A DNA stretch of 64,000 bases from an uncultured Bacilli bacterium (GTDB lineage: Bacteria; Bacillota_I; Bacilli_A; RF39; UBA660). A program made the position numbers and the translations under genes. The stretch covers positions 220,722 to 284,721 of the forward strand of contig CAKOHG010000001.1 in the NCBI GenBank assembly GCA_934085565.1, written 5' to 3'. The notes under the pieces were generated by a model. That model was given only the letters and a program-made list of their open reading frames with translations, made no database searches and was not told where the DNA came from. Below are positions 1 through 8,279 of this stretch, piece after piece; within the stretch, counting starts at the first letter, position 1, and each line of letters starts with the position of its first letter.

Positions 1-1319
1 TTTTTCTTTTCCTCGTCATATTCAAACATTGGGAAATCTTTAACAATACAAAGTTCTAATTTATTTTTATCAATTAAAGCACATTTTTCACCAAGATAAA
101 TACGAATTAAACTCGCGTATTTTAAAGCTAATTTAAGGTTTCGATTAGCGATGAAAAATAACACGGAATTAGGCTTCATTTGACACTCAGAAATCAAATT
201 TTTTCGTTCTTCTTCACTTAAAAATTTATCAATAGGTCCTTTTAAGGTATTATCACTCGTTAAAGTAAGATAACCAATACCAGGCATTCCAATAGAGCTT
301 GCATAATCTACGATTTCATTAAACCAACTATTTGATTTATCCCCAATATCAGAAACTAAAATAGCTTTAATATAACTTTTTTGAAAAGGTTTAAAAGTCG
401 TATCTTTTAAAATATCGGTAATATCTTTAATAAGTAAAGGATTTCTTAAATCAGGTTTATCTGTTCCATAATTATCCATAGCTTCTTTGTAAGTTAATCT
501 TCTAAAAGGTTTAGGGCTTACTTCTTTTTTAGAAAACTTTGTAAAGACATCATAGAAAACATCTTCTCCTAAAGAAAGAACATCTTCTTCGGTCACATAA
601 CTCATTTCCATATCCAGTTGATAAAATTCTAGCGTTCTATCTCGTCTTGTATCTTCATCTCGAAAGCATGGTGCTATTTGAAAATATTTAGAAATGCCCC
701 CAACCATTAAAAGTTCTTTATATATTTGAGGAGCTTGAGGTAAGGCATAAAATTTACCTTTAAAGTTTCTTGATGGAACTACAAAGTCTCTAGCACCTTC
801 TGGACTAGAAGCTGTTAAAATAGGAGTTTGAACTTCCGTGAAGCCTAAATCATACATTTTGTTACGTAGAAAATGTAAGACATCACTACGTAATTTAAAA
901 TTCTTTTGCACTTCTTTGTTACGTAAATCTAAGTAACGATACTTTAATCTCGTATCTTCACTTACTTTTTTGCTTGTTCTAATATCAAATGGTAAAACAC
1001 TTAAAGAACGACTTAAAACTTCTAAAGAAGAAACAAGAAGTTCTATTTCACCTGTTTTTAGTTTAGAGTTATAAGTTTCTTCACTACGATGGCGAATAAC
1101 CCCATTTACTTTAATAACACTTTCTTTACTTAGATGGGCAAACATCGTATCATCATTAGAAACAATTTGTAAAGTATCCGTAGTGTCACGAAGATCTAAG
1201 AATAAGACACCGCCATGATCACGAATATTTTCAATCCAACCACTCACGGTAATCGTCTTACCAATATCTTCTTTTTTTAAGTCTTTGATTTCACAATCAC
1301 GATAAATATTTTCTTTCAT
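1..1319 (-). CDS. aspS: Aspartate-tRNA ligase, 3' part missing at window edge
   Basis: Class II aminoacyl-tRNA synthetase that charges tRNA-Asp. Translation from the ATG at 1319 gives an N-terminal OB-fold anticodon-binding domain (TVSGWIENIRDHGGVLFLDL), then the class II core with TPEG-like ASSPEGARDF, QAPQIYKELLM and FRDEDTRRDRT, then a bacterial-type GAD insertion. The reading frame leaves the window within FPMFEYDEE, so the final part with class II motif 3 is outside. The start is supported by AAAGGATG 5-10 nt upstream, lying across the end of asnS. It is 11 nt downstream of asnS and shares its T-box leader. The family assignment is secure. Confidence 0.95.
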   Translation of the reverse strand, partial: MKENIYRDCEIKDLKKEDIGKTITVSGWIENIRDHGGVLFLDLRDTTDTLQIVSNDDTMFAHLSKESVIKVNGVIRHRSEETYNSKLKTGEIELLVSSLEVLSRSLSVLPFDIRTSKKVSEDTRLKYRYLDLRNKEVQKNFKLRSDVLHFLRNKMYDLGFTEVQTPILTASSPEGARDFVVPSRNFKGKFYALPQAPQIYKELLMVGGISKYFQIAPCFRDEDTRRDRTLEFYQLDMEMSYVTEEDVLSLGEDVFYDVFTKFSKKEVSPKPFRRLTYKEAMDNYGTDKPDLRNPLLIKDITDILKDTTFKPFQKSYIKAILVSDIGDKSNSWFNEIVDYASSIGMPGIGYLTLTSDNTLKGPIDKFLSEEERKNLISECQMKPNSVLFFIANRNLKLALKYASLIRIYLGEKCALIDKNKLELCIVKDFPMFEYDEEKK

Positions 1320-1330
1320 AAACATCCTTT

Positions 1331-2695
1331 CTAGAATTCACAAGAACCTGGAACTCTTGGGTAAGCGATAACATCACGAATATTATCAACTCCTGTTAGA
1401 TAAATTAAAAGCCTTTCAAAGCCCATACCAAAACCAGAATGAACTACCGTACCGTATTTGCGTAAATCGGTATACCATTTTAACTCTTCTGTATTCATAT
1501 GAAGTTCTTCCATACGTTTTAAAAGTTTGTCATAATCTTCTTCTCTTTGACTACCACCCATAAGTTCACCGGATAAAGGAACTTCTAGGTCTACAGCACG
1601 AACAGTTTTACCATCTTCATTTTGTTTCATATAAAAGGCTTTAATATCTTTAGGCCAATCGGTGATGAAAACAGGGCCATGGAAATATTCTGTAATAAAG
1701 GTTTCATGTTCTTTATGAATATCTTCTCCATATTCTGGTTCAAATTCCCATTTTTGATTAGCATTTTTTAAAATAGTAATAACCTCTTCATGAGTAACAC
1801 GGGTAAAAGTACTTTTAGTTAATGTTTCTAGTTTGTTAATTAAGCCATTAGAAACGAATTTATCTAAGAAAGCTAATTCATCTTTGCCATGCTCTAAAAC
1901 ATAAGAAACAATATGTTTTAACATATCTTCTTCAATATCCATTAACTCATCTAAATCACAGAAAGCAATTTCTGGTTCTACCATCCAAAATTCTGCGGCA
2001 TGCGTTTTTGTATTAGAGTTTTCTGCTCTAAAAGTAGGGCCAAAGGTGTAAACTTTTGAAAAAGCGGTGGCAAAAGTTTCAGCTTCTAGTTGTCCGGATA
2101 CGGTTAAAGAAGTTTGCTTACCAAAGAAATCTTTTTTATAATCTACTTCTCCTTTTATCTTATCTAAAGGTATTGTTGTTACTTGAAACATTTCGCCAGC
2201 TCCTTCACAGTCTGAAGCGGTAATTAAAGGAGCATTAAAATAAATATAACCTCTTGTTTGAAAGTATTCATGAATGGCAAAGGCTGCTAAAGAACGAATA
2301 CGAAAGACTGCTTGAAATAAGTTAGCTCTTGGTCTTAAATGAGCAATACTTCTTAAAAATTCTTTACTATGTTTTTTAGGTTGTAAAGGATAATCTTTCG
2401 CACATTCTCCAAGTAAAGTGATTTTAGTTGCTTTTAATTCAATACTTTGGGTTCCTTCTCCTTTTTTTAAGATGCCTTCTACTTCAATAGAAGAACCAAA
2501 GTTAATGGTATCTACTTCTTTAAAATTTGGTAAAGTCGTATCATAAACAACTTGAAGTTTTTTAATAGAAGTTCCATCTGATAAATCAATAAAACCAAAG
2601 TTAGAACCATGACGATGATTACGAATCCAACCACTCACCTTAATTTCTTTATCTATTAATTTTTCTTCATCTTTATAAATATCCATTAAATACAT
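1331..2695 (-). CDS. asnS: Asparagine-tRNA ligase
   Basis: Charges tRNA-Asn with asparagine. The 454-residue protein has the usual length and order: OB-fold (about residues 1-105, with VSGWIRNHRHGSNFGFIDL), class II core with ASDCEGAGEMF, motif 2 (FRAENSNTKTHAAEFWM), and motif 3 (GFGMGFERLL) near the C-terminus. The start ATG follows AAAGGA by about 10 nt; a second in-frame ATG three codons later is possible. First gene of a T-box-asnS-aspS operon. Having both AsnRS and AspRS suggests direct charging of Asn rather than dependence on transamidation, though GatCAB is not visible here. Confidence 0.96.
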   Translation of the reverse strand: MYLMDIYKDEEKLIDKEIKVSGWIRNHRHGSNFGFIDLSDGTSIKKLQVVYDTTLPNFKEVDTINFGSSIEVEGILKKGEGTQSIELKATKITLLGECAKDYPLQPKKHSKEFLRSIAHLRPRANLFQAVFRIRSLAAFAIHEYFQTRGYIYFNAPLITASDCEGAGEMFQVTTIPLDKIKGEVDYKKDFFGKQTSLTVSGQLEAETFATAFSKVYTFGPTFRAENSNTKTHAAEFWMVEPEIAFCDLDELMDIEEDMLKHIVSYVLEHGKDELAFLDKFVSNGLINKLETLTKSTFTRVTHEEVITILKNANQKWEFEPEYGEDIHKEHETFITEYFHGPVFITDWPKDIKAFYMKQNEDGKTVRAVDLEVPLSGELMGGSQREEDYDKLLKRMEELHMNTEELKWYTDLRKYGTVVHSGFGMGFERLLIYLTGVDNIRDVIAYPRVPGSCEF

Positions 2696-2711
2696 TTTTA
2701 TTCATTCCTTT

Positions 2712-2945
2712 CTTTAAACAAAAAAACCTAAGTAATTCATAAGGACGACTCAAAAAGCCGCGGTGCCACCTTATTTTACCTAGGTACTCTCAAAATTAGT
2801 TTTATCGGTTCAACCGTCTTAAGGATATAAAGAGTTGTTTTTCAAAAAGTATTATAAAAGCATTTTCACCCATTAGCTCTCTCTTTGTTATAAATATTCT
2901 TTTTTACTCGTCTCTTTCTTAAAAAGATCTTCTTTATTTTAACCC
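2712..2945 (-). promoter_or_regulatory. T-box riboswitch leader of asnS-aspS
   Basis: Minus-strand leader with the conserved T-box GGTGGCACC (2770-2762) in an antiterminator. The competing terminator pairs ACCTAGGTAAAATAAGG with CCTTATGAATTACTTAGGT, followed by a U-run. In the specifier region, GAAAAACAACTC (about 2845-2830) offers AAC, the Asn codon. The TGGC bulge would pair with a tRNA end GCCA, fitting the G73 discriminator of tRNA-Asn. Expected action (family knowledge): uncharged tRNA-Asn stabilises the antiterminator and turns on asnS-aspS. Exact 5' boundary not determined. Confidence 0.92.
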
Positions 2946-2984
2946 TTTTTATAAGAAATCGTCAACATTTTTTAAATAAGTATG

Positions 2985-3401
2985 TTATTTTTTCTCATTT
3001 TTCCTTACGATATATAAACTAAATAGACATAATAATAATAAAACTATAATTTCTATCGTTCTATTAGAGGTATCTTCCAAAATCGTGGGATTTTGAGGAT
3101 CAATTTTAATAATTCTCTTTTTCCCTATATATAATTTTGAATTAAACAATGCCGGTCTAGTAGCCTCCCATTGTTTTCCCTTATAATCAAATTGATATAC
3201 TTCATATTGATGCCAATTTGTTTCAGAAGATGACGTTGTTATATTATACTCTGTTTCAACGCGAATCATTGTAGCAGACACTTTTTCATAATCTTTTGTA
3301 ATGACGTAACCATTAACTAGCAGAAATAGCATTGTTAAAGTAAGAACTATCAGCATGATTTTGCCAATAATTTGTGCTCTTTTTTTAGAAATATCATTCA
3401 T
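2985..3401 (-). CDS. Small two-TM membrane protein with DUF3592-like outer domain
   Basis: About 138 residues. An N-terminal membrane segment (IGKIMLIVLTLTMLFLLVNG) and a C-terminal one (IEIIVLLLLCLFSLYIV) flank an outward loop with YEVYQFDYKGKQWEA and KKRIIKIDPQNPTIL. The pattern of a Y-x-x-F-x-Y-x-G segment followed by a basic V/I-x-x-DP-x-NP turn is like DUF3592 proteins, whose function is unknown. I start at the ATG at 3401 because GAAAGGAAAG precedes it; the upstream ATG at 3419 lies inside that ribosome binding site. It sits between the copied xerD tail and the asnS T-box, so it is probably accessory cargo. Confidence 0.7.
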   Translation of the reverse strand: MNDISKKRAQIIGKIMLIVLTLTMLFLLVNGYVITKDYEKVSATMIRVETEYNITTSSSETNWHQYEVYQFDYKGKQWEATRPALFNSKLYIGKKRIIKIDPQNPTILEDTSNRTIEIIVLLLLCLFSLYIVRKNEKK

Positions 3402-3471
3402 ATGTTTCTTTCCTTTCATCTTTTTAGTGCCTAAATTTTTAATATATTGATTATTTTTTTAAAAATACTAA

Positions 3472-3558
3472 TGCCACATCATTTTATTACGATACTCTTC
3501 TTGTAAATAAGAATTAGATAAATGAGTATAAATTTATTTGATCCCTAAGTTTTCATAT
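3472..3558 (-). repeat. Partial copy of the 3' end of xerD
   Basis: Positions 3477-3535 are identical over 59 bases to 9791-9849, the codons for the last residues of XerD. Weaker similarity continues to about 3558, including CCTAAGTTTTCAT. The copy has the same orientation as xerD, has no start and is not translatable as an integrase. With the true xerD end at 9782 it forms a direct repeat that brackets the 3.6-9.8 kb accessory segment. It marks a duplication or recombination endpoint. Confidence 0.9.
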
Positions 3559-3649
3559 TCTCGTAATTCTTACGACTACTTTTATTTTATCTAAAATTCA
3601 AACATTTTTCTAGTGCCATCCTATTCAGAAACATAAATTAAAGAATCAT

Positions 3650-3780
3650 TAAACAAAAAAAACTAAGTAATTTATAAGGACGACTAAAAAAACATGGTGC
3701 CACCTTATTTTACTTAGGTACTTTCAAAAATATTTTTATTGATTCAAACATCTTGAGGACATAACTTTGTCCTCATTAAA
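3650..3780 (-). promoter_or_regulatory. Decayed T-box copy, likely now a plain terminator
   Basis: The strand-reversed sequence matches the 3' half of the asnS leader (2714-2830). It keeps GGTGGCACC (3712-3704) and the terminator arms ACCTAAGTAAAATAAGG and CCTTATAAATTACTTAG with a U-run, but CACCGCGG has become CACCATG, and stem I with a specifier loop is absent upstream. Without stem I it cannot read a tRNA anticodon. It lies just after the six-gene operon and could serve as its terminator. Confidence 0.8.
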
Positions 3781-3853
3781 ACCTATTTGCTAATTTTATT
3801 TTTCATAAACTTTTCTTAATTTCTTTAAGTTTTTGGATTGTATGTTACTCTTA

Positions 3854-4534
3854 TCACTTTTGATACTTAAATATTATTATTTTATGATCTATTCTATTAT
3901 TTTTTATCTTATTCGCTATTTTGGGACCATATATTACTTCAAAACATTTCTTGGCTTCACTATAGGAATTAAAATCAAAATATGTATCTATTTGTTTAAC
4001 AACTGTAAAATCATTAGATAAAATCCAATTATTGTAATCTTTTGTTCTAGTGTTTTCAGTTCTGTCTCTTATTTCCTCAAACTCACTATTTTCATCATTT
4101 TCAATTAATATGATTGTTCCATTAGATTTTAATAATCTCTTTAATTCATTAATACATTTATTTCTTTCATCTAAATCAATAATTGTTCCTAACACCCATG
4201 AGCAAACTATCAAATCTACTTGATCACTTTCTAAATTAATATTTGATAAATTTGAGCAAATAAATTCTGATGTTTCTTTTTTTGCTTTAATTTTTGCTTT
4301 ATCTAATTGCTTTTCTGATAGATCTATTCCAATATATTTTTGAGAATTTTTCTCTAAAACATTTAAAAATTTTCCGGTGCCACAGCCTGCATCTAAAACT
4401 ATTTTATTTCTACAAATACTGCTTAAATACTTTTCAACTTTGTTTTCTCCATCCTCAGCGGCACTAAAAATTTCATAATAATCATTATCTTCATAGTACG
4501 CTTTAGAATTTTTTAAGAGATTTTTTGTATTCAT
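3854..4534 (-). CDS. Class I SAM-dependent methyltransferase, island operon gene 6
   Basis: About 226 residues with a Rossmann-type SAM-binding fold: motif I VLDAGCGTGKF (about residues 46-56), acidic post-I strand end (YIGIDLSEKQLDKAK), motif IV region (VDLIVCSWVLGTI) and a post-IV strand (NGTIILIEND). The substrate cannot be read from the sequence. The ATG at 4534 is chosen because AAAGGTGATG precedes it; earlier GTG and ATG codons lie within or next to that site. It overlaps the ATP-grasp gene end by about 30 bases, so the two are co-transcribed. The frame is intact and the context suggests a late tailoring step on the operon product. Confidence 0.82.
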   Translation of the reverse strand: MNTKNLLKNSKAYYEDNDYYEIFSAAEDGENKVEKYLSSICRNKIVLDAGCGTGKFLNVLEKNSQKYIGIDLSEKQLDKAKIKAKKETSEFICSNLSNINLESDQVDLIVCSWVLGTIIDLDERNKCINELKRLLKSNGTIILIENDENSEFEEIRDRTENTRTKDYNNWILSNDFTVVKQIDTYFDFNSYSEAKKCFEVIYGPKIANKIKNNRIDHKIIIFKYQK

Positions 4535-5549
4535 TTTCATCACCTTTTTTAATAATTTTTGTCTCTGGATAAATCATATCAACTATATATTTAGCAATAT
4601 TTTGCGATTTACCTATTGCCGGTCTAAAATGCATGTGTATTCCAGGTACTGTATTTATTTCAATTATTCTATAGCTATCATCATTTTGTTCTTGTTCTAT
4701 TGAATTAGTCATATAATCAATTCCAACATACGGAAGACCAGGAAAAGCCTCTAACACTTTCATTCCTATATCAATTACATCAGAATGTACTCTATCCGTA
4801 TAATCTTCACATATCCCACCCATAGCAACATTAGAATTTGGTCTTAAATATATTTTTTCTCCATAATCTGGAATAGTGTCCATGTTTATACCATTTGATT
4901 TAATATATTTATACATTTCTTCATCAATTAATATTTCACATAAGGCGTTTGTTCTTGGATTCATTCTACGATAATTTTCTATAGCAATTAATTCTTTTAT
5001 ACTATGAATTCCATCGCCAAAAACATGGGCAGGATCTCTGTGCAAAACTGCATAATCCCTATTTTTTGTAATAAACACTCTATATTCTTTTGCTTCAAAA
5101 TATTCTTCGATTAACACTTTAGTTTTTTGTCCCTTATTTTGCATTATCTTTTCTATCGCTTTTAACAATTCGCTTTCAGAAGTGATATTAGTATAAACAT
5201 CATATCCGTGGGAACCAAAAACTGGTTTTAAGACAACAGGACAATCAAATATTTTAAAAGCTTTTAAAATATAATCAGAATCAGTGACATTAAATACTTC
5301 ACCCATTGGAACACTAATCCCGTTATTTTGTAATATATGTTTTGTAATTCCTTTATCTCCAGCAAGTACTGAGATATTATATGGCATTATAGATGAATCT
5401 CTATCATATATTAACTCATCATGTCCATTATAAGATGATTTTATTAATTCTAAATTTTCATCTAATATTTCAACGCTTATTCCTCTTTTTAACATTTCAT
5501 ATATTAATATTTTTTGGTTAGAATGCAAATTTTTATAAAGATTTTTCAT
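4503..5549 (-). CDS. ATP-grasp ligase, GshF/cyanophycin-synthetase-like, island operon gene 5
   Basis: About 348 residues of ATP-grasp fold, joining a carboxylate to an amine through an acyl-phosphate (family knowledge). Visible features: VVLKPVFGSHGYDVY (ATP lysine and glycine-rich loop), VLIEEYFEAKEYRVF, a GDGIHSIKELIAIEN segment followed by NPRTN as in GshF and CphA, and the metal-binding end RIIEINTVPGIHMHFRP. No gamma-glutamylcysteine ligase domain precedes it, so it is not a whole GshF. The ATG at 5549 is chosen because it lies one base after the stop of the repeat protein; the longer upstream frame would overlap that gene. The tight junction points to the repeat protein, or a molecule built on it, as substrate. 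Confidence 0.85.
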   Translation of the reverse strand: MKNLYKNLHSNQKILIYEMLKRGISVEILDENLELIKSSYNGHDELIYDRDSSIMPYNISVLAGDKGITKHILQNNGISVPMGEVFNVTDSDYILKAFKIFDCPVVLKPVFGSHGYDVYTNITSESELLKAIEKIMQNKGQKTKVLIEEYFEAKEYRVFITKNRDYAVLHRDPAHVFGDGIHSIKELIAIENYRRMNPRTNALCEILIDEEMYKYIKSNGINMDTIPDYGEKIYLRPNSNVAMGGICEDYTDRVHSDVIDIGMKVLEAFPGLPYVGIDYMTNSIEQEQNDDSYRIIEINTVPGIHMHFRPAIGKSQNIAKYIVDMIYPETKIIKKGDENEYKKSLKKF

Positions 5550-5550
5550 C

Positions 5551-6012
5551 TTACCATCTGCTTTCACCAGAGTTGTGACTTTCACTTGAACTATTATATG
5601 ATGGATAACTAGAACTAGCATAATTTTTTTTAGGTATTGCAGGTTTTCGAACTAATTTTTTGACACTACTTATAGCATCATCTAGTTCACTATTAGATCT
5701 TTCTAACATTCTTAATACTTCTTCCTCTTCTGTTCTTCTTTTAGCTTCATCTCTTAATCTTTTTAATTCTTCAATCTTTTGTTTTCTTTGAGATAACGCT
5801 TGATTGATTTTAGGATTATTGGATGCGATATTAAGCATTTCGCTTTCTAATTTTTCTATTAAAGAATCAATATCTTCTAAATTATTATATCTGCTATTAT
5901 TTGACTGTTCTCTAAAATCACGATGACTTTCCCCATCATTTCTACTTTCACTTGAGTTAGACATATATGATGGAGTGTATCTACTTTCACTATTATTTCT
6001 ACTTTCTGACAT
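5551..6012 (-). CDS. ESR-repeat protein, candidate modified peptide precursor, island operon gene 4
   Basis: 153 residues, no family recognised. A central charged helix or coiled coil (about residues 45-122) is flanked by low-complexity ends that carry six E-S-(R/H) triplets in three pairs, each pair six residues apart: E3/E9, E22/E28 and E144/E150. The units read SESRNNSESR, SESRNDGESH and SESHNSGESR, and Y-P/T-x-S-Y type linkers precede the second and third. The protein ends in ESRW. A strong AGGAGG lies upstream, and it sits between a SAM enzyme and an ATP-grasp ligase with 1-base junctions. Repeated short motifs next to two radical SAM enzymes and a ligase suggest a RiPP-type substrate, but an assembly or scaffold protein is also possible. 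Confidence 0.75.
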   Translation of the reverse strand: MSESRNNSESRYTPSYMSNSSESRNDGESHRDFREQSNNSRYNNLEDIDSLIEKLESEMLNIASNNPKINQALSQRKQKIEELKRLRDEAKRRTEEEEVLRMLERSNSELDDAISSVKKLVRKPAIPKKNYASSSYPSYNSSSESHNSGESRW

Positions 6013-6013
6013 T

Positions 6014-6838
6014 TTATTTTCCTCCTCTTTCTAAAATTAAAACACCATCTTTTTTATCGTGTATACTTCCTTCTAAAGCACTTTTAAATTCGACTCGTCG
6101 GAAGTTTGAAAATATTTTTTTAACTTTTCTTAAATCATCTATTTCTGTTCTAGGATTTGAAGTTCCTATGTCATATAAATAGGCAAAATATATTGTATTT
6201 ACTCTATTTTGAAATTTTTTTAATAAATCTCTATACTTTTTTAATTCATCACTGCGATACATCAAGTTTAAGTAGTCAGATATATTAGATAAAAACATAT
6301 AATCAAAATCTTCATCTAATCTCAAATCATTTAAACTTGCATTAATAAATTTAATATTTGTTTCTTTTATCCGCTGTTTTAATAAATTATATTTATTTTT
6401 AGATAAATATAAATTTTGATATAGCTTACTATAAGGATTAAAATATTTTGTAACGAATAATGATGAATTTTTTAATTCAATCCCATTATTATTAAATTTT
6501 GCCAAATGTTCTATCCAAAAAATTTTACTTTCGTTGGGCATATCTAAATTTAAAATAGTATTATAATTCAAATTCATTTTGTCTTCAAATAAAAGAAATG
6601 ATACAAAATCTTCATAAGATAAATTCTTTACAGCGCTAATTTTTAAATCCATATATGGTTTTGTTAACGGATTAATATCAAATGTTGTTATTTCTGTTGC
6701 CCCTTGTAATACGGCATTTAGTATGTGATCAGTTGAACCTGTTACAGTAATAACTTTTTTGTCCGTTAAATCTAGTTCTTTCATATATCCAGCAATATTC
6801 TCAGAAGTAAAAGGATAAATGCTATTAAATCTTTCCAT
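6014..6838 (-). CDS. DUF3419/BtaA-like SAM enzyme, possible aminocarboxypropyl transferase, island operon gene 3
   Basis: About 274 residues. The fold signs are VITVTGSTDHILN (residues 29-41), an acidic strand end with TFDINPLTKPYMDLKISAV (about 52-70), NLSYEDFVSFL, and DYMFLSNISDYL (about 180-190). This order resembles DUF3419 proteins such as BtaA, which transfer the 3-amino-3-carboxypropyl group of SAM rather than methyl; this match is from memory of the family and is not certain. The ATG at 6838 follows AGAGGA by 7 nt; the longer start at 6862 has no such site. It overlaps the radical SAM gene by 14 bases. A plain methyltransferase is the alternative. Confidence 0.65.
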   Translation of the reverse strand: MERFNSIYPFTSENIAGYMKELDLTDKKVITVTGSTDHILNAVLQGATEITTFDINPLTKPYMDLKISAVKNLSYEDFVSFLLFEDKMNLNYNTILNLDMPNESKIFWIEHLAKFNNNGIELKNSSLFVTKYFNPYSKLYQNLYLSKNKYNLLKQRIKETNIKFINASLNDLRLDEDFDYMFLSNISDYLNLMYRSDELKKYRDLLKKFQNRVNTIYFAYLYDIGTSNPRTEIDDLRKVKKIFSNFRRVEFKSALEGSIHDKKDGVLILERGGK

Positions 6839-8279
6839 AACATTTTCCTCTATTTTTAGCATCTAAAAATCTTACTAATGCTTTATCTTGTTTAATTTCT
6901 TCTAAAGAATTATTTCTTAATGATTTAGTTGTTATACATGTCTTATCATTTTCTAATACCCAAGGACATGGACTTACATTTCCAAAATTATTTATATATA
7001 AAAATCTATCTCCTGCAGGACATTTTTGAACAAAATTAGGTTGTTTTCCAAAATTATAATTAACTGTTATTTGTTTATTGTATTTTTCTCTTAATTCATC
7101 AATTTGAGAAATTAATACTTCATTTGATAATGTTTTAACTAATGTTCTATTTTGTCCTGCAACCGGTTCCATTATTGAAAAGATTATTTCATCTGCTTCT
7201 AAACAAGCGGAATCCAAAATCAAACTTTCTAAATCATATTGATTATCCCTATGTATAACAGAACCTATTCTAACTTTATTAACAGATTTTCTTAATGCTT
7301 CTAAACCTTTTATAGTTCTTTCGTAAGTATTATTTCCTCTTACTGATTCATGTTCCAATTTATTTCCATCTAAACTAACATGTATCATTTTTAACTTTAA
7401 CTGATTTAGTAATTCTACTTTTTCAGGAGTGATTAACGAAGCATTAGTTGATATATCTGTAATTAATCTTTCACTTGCATATTTTAAAATTTCTAAAATA
7501 TCTTTTCTTAAAAATGGTTCACCACCAGTTATCTTTAAATGTTTAAAATTATGTAAAACCAATTCATCTATAATATGGTAACACTCTTTTGTTGTTAGTT
7601 CTCCATCAATCTTTTTATTATTACAAGAAAATATGCAATAAGAACAATTATAATTGCATTGGTGTGTAATTTCCCAAATTGCTTTACCTTCATTATTTGG
7701 TAAAGTAAATTTGCATTCCATATTATTTAAGAATTCATTAATTATGTTTATATCATAACTATTATCAGTATTAATTATTAAAAAATTATCACTTTGGTAT
7801 CTTTTTAAATTATCTATTCTTTGAAGTTCAAATCTTTTTAATATATCTTCTTTTGATAAATCACTTGTACTTAATCTTTTTAATCTTGTTTTATCAGAAG
7901 CAGTAACATAGATTATTTTATCAAAATGATTTTGCAAGTTATCATTAAGTATCAAAGCCCAATCCACAATTATTGTTTTATTATCAATACAATCTAAATA
8001 ATTAAATAAATATTTATATAATATTACTTTATATCTTTTCATATATTCTTCATTGCTATAAATATATTTATTCAAAATCAAAGAATTGATTTCATCATAT
8101 TCTTTTAATTCAGGTATTACATTTTTCAATTCTGAAACATATAAATCATTTTTGTATAAACTTCTTCTAAAAATATCTACATCTACATAAATGTAATCAA
8201 GATTATATTTTAAAATATCATGACATATTGTAGTTTTTCCTGATGACATTCCGCCTGTTATCCCTATTAATCTATTCAT
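6825..8279 (-). CDS. CoaE-like kinase fused to radical SAM/SPASM-like enzyme, island operon gene 2
   Basis: 484 residues with two domains. Residues 1 to about 190 resemble dephospho-CoA kinase: P-loop GITGGMSSGKTT (6-17), YVDVDIFRR in place of the DADxIAR motif, and a KIIYVTASDKTRLKRL segment followed by a final Q and IIN. Residues about 198-484 are a radical SAM enzyme with C208-x3-C212-x2-C215, ITGGEPF, and a C-terminal cysteine region (CPAG, SPCPW, a later C and a final C480) like a twitch or SPASM domain binding extra iron-sulfur. No frameshift joins them; it is one uninterrupted frame. The start overlaps the preceding gene by 8 bases. The kinase substrate is unknown. Confidence 0.82.
   Translation of the reverse strand: MNRLIGITGGMSSGKTTICHDILKYNLDYIYVDVDIFRRSLYKNDLYVSELKNVIPELKEYDEINSLILNKYIYSNEEYMKRYKVILYKYLFNYLDCIDNKTIIVDWALILNDNLQNHFDKIIYVTASDKTRLKRLSTSDLSKEDILKRFELQRIDNLKRYQSDNFLIINTDNSYDINIINEFLNNMECKFTLPNNEGKAIWEITHQCNYNCSYCIFSCNNKKIDGELTTKECYHIIDELVLHNFKHLKITGGEPFLRKDILEILKYASERLITDISTNASLITPEKVELLNQLKLKMIHVSLDGNKLEHESVRGNNTYERTIKGLEALRKSVNKVRIGSVIHRDNQYDLESLILDSACLEADEIIFSIMEPVAGQNRTLVKTLSNEVLISQIDELREKYNKQITVNYNFGKQPNFVQKCPAGDRFLYINNFGNVSPCPWVLENDKTCITTKSLRNNSLEEIKQDKALVRFLDAKNRGKCYGKI

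Larger units (their letters stand above)
3402..3853. other. Intergenic scar holding copied xerD tail and T-box remnant
   Basis: This 450-base stretch holds no convincing gene. It contains a copy of the last part of xerD (3472-3558) and a decayed, stem I-less T-box (3650-3780), both described separately. The rest is A+T-rich with no clear signals that I can identify. A short plus-strand frame beginning at 3833 is antisense to the methyltransferase and has no ribosome binding site. Confidence 0.7.

Noticed and set aside
4503..5621. Longer ATP-grasp frame beginning at 5621
   Set aside because: The first 24 codons overlap the repeat protein gene and lack family similarity; the ATG at 5549 next to its stop is better.
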